A stretch of DNA of 11,173 nucleotides from an uncultured Dechloromonas sp. (lineage in GTDB: Bacteria > Pseudomonadota > Gammaproteobacteria > Burkholderiales > Rhodocyclaceae). The notes under the pieces were generated by a model. That model ran no database searches. It saw nothing but the letters and a program-made list of their open reading frames with translations, and had not been told where the DNA came from. The DNA is taken from assembly GCA_937996725.1 (NCBI GenBank), contig CALKUR010000114.1:1-11173 (forward strand), in the 5' to 3' direction. Positions within the stretch are counted from its first letter, which is position 1. The number at the start of each line of letters is the position of its first letter. Positions 5,863 to 11,173 of this stretch are shown in pieces. The translations under genes and the position numbers were made by a program.

Positions 5863-7527
5863 TTACCAGAGGTCAGTCGCCGCGAGCACTTCATCCAGCG
5901 AGGTTTCGCCCGCCATGACTTTGGCTAGCCCAGCGTGGCGTAGATCCATCAGGCCCTCGGTCTTGGCCTGCGTCGCCATATCCAGCGTGCTGCCATTGGC
6001 CAGAATGATCCGTTGCATCGCCTGGCTGATGGGCAGCACCTCAAAAAGTCCAAGTCGCCCCTTGTAGCCGGTCTGCCCACATTTTTTACAGCCCACCGGT
6101 TGGTAGAGTTGCCAAGCACTTTGGCTGCGCTGTTGCAATTCGATATCGCTGAAGCCGGCAGCGCGGAGCGCGGCATCATCGATGCTTGTGACTGCGGCCT
6201 TGCAATCACATAGACGCCGAACAAGGCGCTGCGCAACGATGAGCAGCACACTGCCGGCGACGTTAAAGGCCGGTAGGCCCAATTGGCGCAAGCGTTCTAG
6301 GCTGGCCGGGGCGGAACGCGTATGTAGCGTTGAGAGGAGTAGGTGACCGGTTTGTGCAGCTTTAACGGCCGTGTCAGCAGTTTCAAAATCTCGTATTTCA
6401 CCGATCATCAGGATATCTGGGTCTTGTCGCATGAAAGCACGCAGTGCCACTGCAAAGCTCAGGCCAGTACGTTCATCGATGTTCACCTGGTTGATACCGG
6501 TGACGGGGATCTCTACCGGGTCTTCGGCCGTCGAAATATTGACGCCGGTTTTGTTCAGTTCATTCAGGCAGGCATAGAGGGAGACCGTCTTGCCGGAACC
6601 GGTCGGACCCGTCACCAGAATCATGCCGCTGGGTTGGCGGATTGCTTGGAGCAGATGGGTGCGCTGGTCAGCGCTCATGCCCAGCTGGTCGATCGTGAGC
6701 CGTGCATTTTGCCGATCCAGAATACGCAGCACGATTTTTTCGCCATAGAGCGTGGGCATGGTGCTGATCCGAAAATCGACTGGGTCGCCTTGATCCGTAT
6801 CGACGCGCATCTGCCCATCTTGCGGTAAACGCTTTTCGGCGATGTTAAGTCGCGACAATACCTTCAGACGCGATGCCAGCATGTCACGAATCTCGGCCGG
6901 CGGGATTTCGGCTTCCTGAAGCAGGCCATCGATGCGAAAGCGGATCCGGTAGCTGGCTTCAAAGGGTTCGAAGTGCACATCCGAGGCATCCCGTTCTACG
7001 GCTTCGGAAAGCACCTGTTGTAAAAACTTTACCGCAGGAGCATCGTCGACGGCTGTGATCTCTGCAGCCGGCGCCGATTTGGCAGCAGCACTTCCTGTGT
7101 TGCTGGCGGGTAGAGCTTGCAGTCGTTCAATGGTCGCCGCCAAGAGTTGGCAATCAGCCACGAGGGGTTCAATGCCCAAACCGGATTGAAAGCGCGCCAG
7201 ATTGATCAAGGCATCGTCGGTGGGGTCTGCCATCACCAATAGCAGTTGTTGGCCGTTCTGGGCGACCGGGAGATAACGTGCGTCTTGATACAGGCTGTGC
7301 GTTAGGCCATTGATGGGTTGTGTTGCCTCTAACTGAAACGCATCAAAGCGGGTAAAGCCGAAAGTCTGCGCAATGAACGTGGCAACCTCGTCGCTGCCGA
7401 TGAGGCCAGCTTGAATCAGTTCAAAGGGGAGGCTGGTACTTTTCTGGGCGCATCGTGTTTGGCAGCGCGCCATGTCGCTGGCTGAAATTCGCCCGCTATC
7501 GATCAACGCGCGGGCTAGCGCACTCAT
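5863..7527 (-). CDS. pilB: Type IV pilus assembly ATPase PilB
   Basis: PilB is the hexameric cytoplasmic ATPase that powers pilus extension. The 554-residue protein has an N-terminal MshEN/GspE-N domain (about 1-135), a variable linker rich in Ala/Ser (about 138-155), the N2 domain (about 160-270, DASDVHFEPFE, RIRFRIDG) and the RecA-like ATPase. The ATPase shows Walker A GPTGSGKT (307-314), the Asp box (STAEDPVEIP, 332-341), Walker B DILMIGEIRD (371-380, Glu377) and the His box (HLLLSTLHT, 395-403). A zinc site follows: one half is CKKC (480-483) as usual, but the other is CDC (440-442), one residue shorter than the common CxxC. The residue after LHT is Arg404, where Asn is usual. The ATG overlaps the ypjD stop by four bases (ATGA), implying translational coupling. 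GspE of type II secretion is the alternative but fits less well. Confidence 0.95.
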   Translation of the reverse strand: MSALARALIDSGRISASDMARCQTRCAQKSTSLPFELIQAGLIGSDEVATFIAQTFGFTRFDAFQLEATQPINGLTHSLYQDARYLPVAQNGQQLLLVMADPTDDALINLARFQSGLGIEPLVADCQLLAATIERLQALPASNTGSAAAKSAPAAEITAVDDAPAVKFLQQVLSEAVERDASDVHFEPFEASYRIRFRIDGLLQEAEIPPAEIRDMLASRLKVLSRLNIAEKRLPQDGQMRVDTDQGDPVDFRISTMPTLYGEKIVLRILDRQNARLTIDQLGMSADQRTHLLQAIRQPSGMILVTGPTGSGKTVSLYACLNELNKTGVNISTAEDPVEIPVTGINQVNIDERTGLSFAVALRAFMRQDPDILMIGEIRDFETADTAVKAAQTGHLLLSTLHTRSAPASLERLRQLGLPAFNVAGSVLLIVAQRLVRRLCDCKAAVTSIDDAALRAAGFSDIELQQRSQSAWQLYQPVGCKKCGQTGYKGRLGLFEVLPISQAMQRIILANGSTLDMATQAKTEGLMDLRHAGLAKVMAGETSLDEVLAATDLW

Positions 7528-8423
7528 AGGCTACGGTTGAGCAATACTTCCAGAACGAAGCGGCTACCGACGTAGGCCAGGAGCAACGAGACGAATCCGG
7601 CAATCGTCCAGCCTGTGGCTTTACGACCCCGCCAGCCGCGCAAGTGTCGCCCGAGCAGCAGGCCGCCGAAGATCAGCCAGGAGATGAATGCAAAGATGGT
7701 CTTATGATCGCCGCGAATCCACTGGCCATAGAATTGTTCGGAGACCAGCAGCCCCGTCGCCAGCGACGCAGTCAGTAGCAAAAAGGCAATCGCCAGCATG
7801 CGGAACAGCAAGTTTTCCATGCGCAGCAGCGGTGGAAAACGGCGCTCCGCGGCTAAGCGTTCTGGGTGATGCAGGTCGCGTTCGGCAACCCACAGCAGGC
7901 AGGCCTGCAGGGTTGCGAGCAGAAAAACGCCGTAGGCCAGCATCGCGAGAATGAAGTGGACCCGGAATAACAACGAATCAATATGCACCAGCGGGTGATC
8001 GACCGGAAAGATCAACGGTAGCAATACGCCAGCCGTTGTCGTTGGCAGAATCAGCGCCAGTAAGCCGCGCTGGCGGTGGGCGAGGCCTTCAAACCCATGG
8101 AGCACCACGGCCAGCCAGAGAATGACCGAAATCGCCAAGGCAAAGGAAAAGCGTACCGTACCGCCGCCGAACATTTCAAAATACAGGGCACCGGCATGTG
8201 TAGCCAGAGCGAAACCGAGCAGGGGCGGCGCGACACCAGCTGTATTGGTGGTATCCCGTCTGCCGCTGCCGAGTGTGGCTTGTGCTAGTCGCGCACCCGA
8301 TTGCACCGCGACTTGGCGCAGCACTTGCCAGCTCAGTAGGCCGTAAGCAAATGCCGCAACGACCGTCAACAGACTAGACAGGGGTACGGGAAATAGAAAG
8401 GGAAGGGATACAATCGGGGACAT
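7524..8423 (-). CDS. ypjD: Cytochrome c assembly-type inner membrane protein (YpjD/CcsA-like)
   Basis: The 299-residue product belongs to the CcmC/CcsA-type cytochrome c assembly superfamily, members of which handle heme at the inner membrane; the role of the YpjD branch is not settled. About eight hydrophobic segments are visible, including LLGFALATHAGALYFEMF, FSFALAISVILWLAVVLHGFEGL, RVHFILAMLAYGVFLLATLQA and IFAFISWLIFGGLLLGRHL. Conserved His positions in VHIDSLLFRVHF and GDHKTIFAFISW are candidate heme ligands. Location next to, and divergent from, ffh is typical for this family. The open frame reaches an ATG at 8480, but the added residues (MGLEIRRE...) are polar and unlike the family, and that ATG would overlap the ffh start. 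ATG at 8423 gives the normal MSPIVSLPFLFPVPL opening. The stop overlaps the pilB ATG. The family call is firm; the function is inferred. Confidence 0.88.
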   Translation of the reverse strand: MSPIVSLPFLFPVPLSSLLTVVAAFAYGLLSWQVLRQVAVQSGARLAQATLGSGRRDTTNTAGVAPPLLGFALATHAGALYFEMFGGGTVRFSFALAISVILWLAVVLHGFEGLAHRQRGLLALILPTTTAGVLLPLIFPVDHPLVHIDSLLFRVHFILAMLAYGVFLLATLQACLLWVAERDLHHPERLAAERRFPPLLRMENLLFRMLAIAFLLLTASLATGLLVSEQFYGQWIRGDHKTIFAFISWLIFGGLLLGRHLRGWRGRKATGWTIAGFVSLLLAYVGSRFVLEVLLNRSL

Positions 8424-8478
8424 AGCCCCATTTATATCACGGGGGCAGGACGAATATTCACGGCGAATCTCTAGACCC
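8409..8478. promoter_or_regulatory. Divergent ypjD/ffh start region with possible promoter elements
   Basis: The ypjD and ffh start codons are 55 bases apart. On the plus strand TACAAT (8409-8414, inside ypjD) could be an ffh -10 box, with a leader of roughly 58 bases, but no good -35 is seen. On the minus strand TGATATAAA (8439-8431) looks like an extended -10 for ypjD; transcription would begin almost at the ypjD ATG, implying a very short leader or none. A four-base-pair inverted repeat, GGGGACATAGCCCC (8416-8429), holds the ypjD start codon in its loop. Neither gene has a strong Shine-Dalgarno sequence. All of these are weak single-motif calls. Confidence 0.35.
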
Positions 8479-9855
8479 ATGCTTGAAAACCTGACTCAAC
8501 GGCTTAGCCGTGTAATGAAAACCATGCGCGGCGAAGCCCGCATGACCGAGGCCAATATCGGTGACGCCCTGCGTGAAGTCCGCATGGCGCTGCTAGAAGC
8601 CGACGTGGCTTTGCCGGTCGTGAAAGATTTCGTGGCCCAGGTGAAAGAAAAAGCACTGGGCGAAGAAGTTGTTGGTTCGCTGACGCCGGGTCAAGCCTTT
8701 GTCGGTGTGGTGCACGAGCAGCTAAAGCAGCTGATGGGCGAGGCGCAGGTGCCGCTGGCGCTCAATCAGCAACCGCCGGCGATTATTCTTATGGCCGGTC
8801 TGCAGGGTGCGGGTAAAACGACCACCGTCGGTAAGTTGGCGCGCTGGCTCAAGCAGCACCATAAAAAGAAAGTGATGGTCGTGTCCTGTGACGTTTATCG
8901 TCCGGCGGCTATCGAGCAGCTCAAGCACGTGGCCGGGCAGGTCGGTGCAGAGTTTTTTCCATCCTCGCCTGATCAGAAGCCAGCCGAGATTGCGGCCGCC
9001 GCCGTCGATTGGGCGCGCAAACATCACGAAGAAGTGCTGATCGTCGATACGGCCGGTCGTTTGGCCATTGATCAGGCCATGATGGACGAGATCAAGGCGC
9101 TGCATGCGCAGCTCAATCCGATTGAAACGCTCTTTGTTGTTGATGCCATGTTGGGCCAGGATGCGGTCAATACCGCCAAGGCCTTTAACGAGACGCTACC
9201 GCTCACCGGGGTGGTACTGACGAAGCTCGATGGCGATGCCCGTGGGGGTGCGGCCCTGTCGGTACGCGCGATCACCGGCAAGCCGATTAAGTTTGTCGGT
9301 GTCGCCGAAAAGCTGGATGGCCTGGAGCCGTTTTATCCAGACCGGATGGCCTCGCGCATTCTCGGCATGGGCGATATTCTGTCGCTGGTTGAAGCGGCAT
9401 CGCAGCAGGTCGATATGGACCAAGCGGCTGCGATGGCGCAGAAGATCAAGTCCGGCAAAGGATTTGATCTTAACGACTTCCGCTCACAGGTGGCGCAGAT
9501 GCGTCAGATGGGTGGCATGTCGGCACTGGTCGATAAGTTGCCGGCCAAGTTTGCCGAAGCGGCATCCAAAATGCCCACAGGCAGTGACGATAAAATGGCG
9601 CGCCAGATTCAGGGCATTATCGATAGCATGACGCCGGGCGAACGTAGCAACCCCGAGCTCATCAAAGCGAGTCGTAAACGCCGCATTGCTACCGGGGCCG
9701 GTGTTCAAGTCCAGGACGTGAACCGGATTCTGAATCAGTTCGAACAGACGCAGAAAATGATGAAGCAGTTCGGCAGCATGTTCAAAGGCAAGGGCGGCAT
9801 GATGAAGGCCATGCGGGGCGCTAAAGCCATGTTCGGCGGGAAGATGCCGTTCTGA
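8479..9855 (+). CDS. ffh: Signal recognition particle protein Ffh (SRP54 GTPase)
   Basis: Ffh binds 4.5S RNA and the signal sequences of nascent inner membrane proteins, then docks with FtsY to deliver ribosomes to the translocon. The 458-residue protein has the helical N domain (about 1-90), then the G domain with GLQGAGKTT (107-115), SCDVYRPAA (136-144), DTAGR (190-194) and TKLDGDARGG (248-257). The Met-rich M domain (about 305-458) includes the 4.5S RNA-binding segment SRKRRIATGAGVQVQDVNR (398-416) and a tail rich in Met, Gly and Lys. Length and start (MLENLTQRLSRVMKT) match the family. It is the only plus-strand gene in the window. It is divergent from ypjD and convergent with proS, with one base between the two stops. 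No Shine-Dalgarno sequence is evident. Confidence 0.98.
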   Translation: MLENLTQRLSRVMKTMRGEARMTEANIGDALREVRMALLEADVALPVVKDFVAQVKEKALGEEVVGSLTPGQAFVGVVHEQLKQLMGEAQVPLALNQQPPAIILMAGLQGAGKTTTVGKLARWLKQHHKKKVMVVSCDVYRPAAIEQLKHVAGQVGAEFFPSSPDQKPAEIAAAAVDWARKHHEEVLIVDTAGRLAIDQAMMDEIKALHAQLNPIETLFVVDAMLGQDAVNTAKAFNETLPLTGVVLTKLDGDARGGAALSVRAITGKPIKFVGVAEKLDGLEPFYPDRMASRILGMGDILSLVEAASQQVDMDQAAAMAQKIKSGKGFDLNDFRSQVAQMRQMGGMSALVDKLPAKFAEAASKMPTGSDDKMARQIQGIIDSMTPGERSNPELIKASRKRRIATGAGVQVQDVNRILNQFEQTQKMMKQFGSMFKGKGGMMKAMRGAKAMFGGKMPF

Positions 9856-9856
9856 T

Positions 9857-11173
9857 TTACTGGGCGAGCGCTTTGCGTAGGTAATCGACCACGCCAGCGC
9901 GATCAATCATCGTCGCTTCCGCATCGCGGCGGCCTTTGGCCTCGACCTGGCCAGCTGCCAGCCCCTTCTCGCCAATGACCAAACGTTGCGGAATGCCGAT
10001 CAGTTCCATATCGGCAAACATGACGCCCGGGCGTTCATTGCGGTCATCGAGCAGCACGTCGAAACCGGCGGTGATCAGTTCTTCGTAAAGCTCACTGGCA
10101 GCCTGCTGGATAGCCGGGGACTTGTGATAACCCATCGGCACAATCGCCACGGTAAACGGCGCAATGGCGGTCGGGAAGGCGATACCCTTATCATCGTGGT
10201 TCTGCTCGATGGCCGAACCCACGATCCGGGTGACGCCGATGCCGTAGCAACCCATTTCCATTACCTCGGTCTTGCCCTGCTCGCTGAGGAAGGTGCAGCC
10301 CAGCGCTTCGGCATACTTGGTACGCAGCTGGAAGATATGACCGACTTCGATGCCGCGCACGATTTCCAGAACACCCTTGCCGTCTGGTGACGGATCGCCG
10401 GAAACGACGTTGCGGATATCGGCCACTTCCGGTTCGGGCAGATCGCGACCGAAATTTACGCCCGTGAGGTGCGTGTCGTAAGCATTAGCGCCGCAGGCAA
10501 AGTCGGCCATCACGGCTACGGCGCGATCCGCGATAACGCGGATGCCGGACTTGATGCCTACGGGGCCGATAAAGCCCGGGATACAACCCAAGGCCTCTTT
10601 GACTTCGTCTTCGCGGGCAAAGCGGAAGGCACCAATACCGGCAATCTTGCCGGCTTTGATTTCGTTGAGTTCGTGATCGCCGCGCAGTAGCAGCAACACC
10701 ACACCAGCACTTTCGCCCTCGGCCGTTTCCGGCACAATGGCCAGCGTTTTGACGAGGCCCGATAACGGGATATTCAGTGCTTGGGCAACATCTTCACAGC
10801 GCGATTTTTTCGGCGTGGCAACGTTAGTCAGCATTGCACCAGCGGCCGGTCGCGGCGTGGTCGGTGCCAGCGCTTCGGCCAACTCGACGTTGGCAGCAAA
10901 TTCGGAGGTTGGGCAGAACGCAATATCGTCTTCACCCGAATCGGCCAGCACATGGAATTCGTGCGAACCCGTACCGCCGATGGAGCCGGTATCAGCCGCC
11001 ACGGCGCGGAAGCGCAGCCCCAGACGGGTGAAGATACGGCTGTAGGTGTCGTACATCACATGGTATTCGCGTTGTAGATCTTCAAAGCTGGTGTGGAACG
11101 AATAACCATCCTTCATCAGGAACTCGCGGCCCCGCATCACGCCAAAACGCGGGCGGATCTCGTCGCGGAACTT
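9857..11173 (-). CDS. proS: Prolyl-tRNA synthetase (partial, N-terminus outside window)
   Basis: The visible 438 residues are the C-terminal three quarters of a bacterial-type ProRS, a class II enzyme that charges tRNA-Pro; about 130 N-terminal residues lie beyond the right edge. The frame stays open to 11173, so starts at 11140 or nearby are internal. Numbering from the window edge, the motif 2 region is KFRDEIRPRFGVMRGREFLMKDGYSFH without a break (1-27). The INS editing domain (about 95-265, with VATPKKSRCEDVAQALNIP, LLLLRGDHELNEIKAGKI and GFIGPVGI) hydrolyses mischarged Ala-tRNA-Pro. Motif 3 is MGCYGIGVTR (307-316), followed by the anticodon-binding domain (PFTVAIVPMGYHKS, DVLLDDRNERPGVMFADMELIGIP). 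The presence of INS marks the prokaryote-type enzyme. The stop lies one base from that of ffh on the opposite strand. Confidence 0.97.
   Translation of the reverse strand, partial: KFRDEIRPRFGVMRGREFLMKDGYSFHTSFEDLQREYHVMYDTYSRIFTRLGLRFRAVAADTGSIGGTGSHEFHVLADSGEDDIAFCPTSEFAANVELAEALAPTTPRPAAGAMLTNVATPKKSRCEDVAQALNIPLSGLVKTLAIVPETAEGESAGVVLLLLRGDHELNEIKAGKIAGIGAFRFAREDEVKEALGCIPGFIGPVGIKSGIRVIADRAVAVMADFACGANAYDTHLTGVNFGRDLPEPEVADIRNVVSGDPSPDGKGVLEIVRGIEVGHIFQLRTKYAEALGCTFLSEQGKTEVMEMGCYGIGVTRIVGSAIEQNHDDKGIAFPTAIAPFTVAIVPMGYHKSPAIQQAASELYEELITAGFDVLLDDRNERPGVMFADMELIGIPQRLVIGEKGLAAGQVEAKGRRDAEATMIDRAGVVDYLRKALAQ

Noticed and set aside
8424..8480. Longer ypjD beginning at ATG 8480
   Set aside because: The added 19 residues are polar and unlike the family's opening, and the start would overlap the ffh start codon; ATG 8423 gives a normal membrane protein start.
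9820..9875. Possible terminator hairpin at the end of ffh (CGGC/GCCG around 9833-9849)
   Set aside because: Only four base pairs, an eight-base loop and no T-run; not convincing as an intrinsic terminator.
1..11173. Mobile element, CRISPR array, tRNA or rRNA genes, DNA uptake sequences
   Set aside because: No direct repeat arrays, transposase or integrase genes, tRNA-like segments or Neisseria-type uptake sequence were seen on reading; the window is fully explained by core genes.

Overview
The window looks like ordinary chromosomal DNA of a betaproteobacterium. The clues are the fairly high-GC coding sequence, the argB-HAD nucleotidase junction, the DUF502-aspS-nudB order and the divergent ypjD/ffh pair. 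The order cannot be named more closely from sequence alone; Neisseriales- or Rhodocyclales-like groups are plausible guesses. Every gene except ffh lies on the minus strand. Coding density is very high, and I see no tRNA, rRNA, insertion sequence, CRISPR array, integrase or prophage gene.

Layout from right to left along the main transcription direction. At the right edge is prolyl-tRNA synthetase (proS), cut by the window and missing its N-terminus. It converges with ffh, the SRP54 GTPase of the signal recognition particle, with a single base between the two stop codons. Divergent from ffh starts a minus-strand train of seven genes: ypjD (cytochrome c assembly-type membrane protein), pilB (type IV pilus extension ATPase), pilC (pilus platform protein), a DUF502 membrane protein, aspS, a barstar-family protein and nudB. 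Junctions are 4-base overlaps or gaps of 3 to 30 bases. The exception is about 123 bases between pilC and the most likely DUF502 start, which holds a consensus -10 box. After a 78-base gap with a credible sigma-70-type promoter comes argB, whose stop codon overlaps the start of a HAD-family nucleotidase that runs off the left edge.

Functionally this is a set of housekeeping modules: translation (proS, aspS), membrane protein targeting (ffh), type IV pilus assembly (pilB, pilC), arginine synthesis (argB), folate synthesis (nudB) and nucleotide metabolism (HAD). I did not find a convincing new defence or mobile system. The points most worth a second look are: an orphan barstar-like gene between aspS and nudB; an AspRS of the non-discriminating type; a PilB with a shortened CxC half of its zinc site and a changed His-box residue; pilBC without pilD next to it and joined to the DUF502-aspS cluster; and an ArgB of the arginine-inhibited type.
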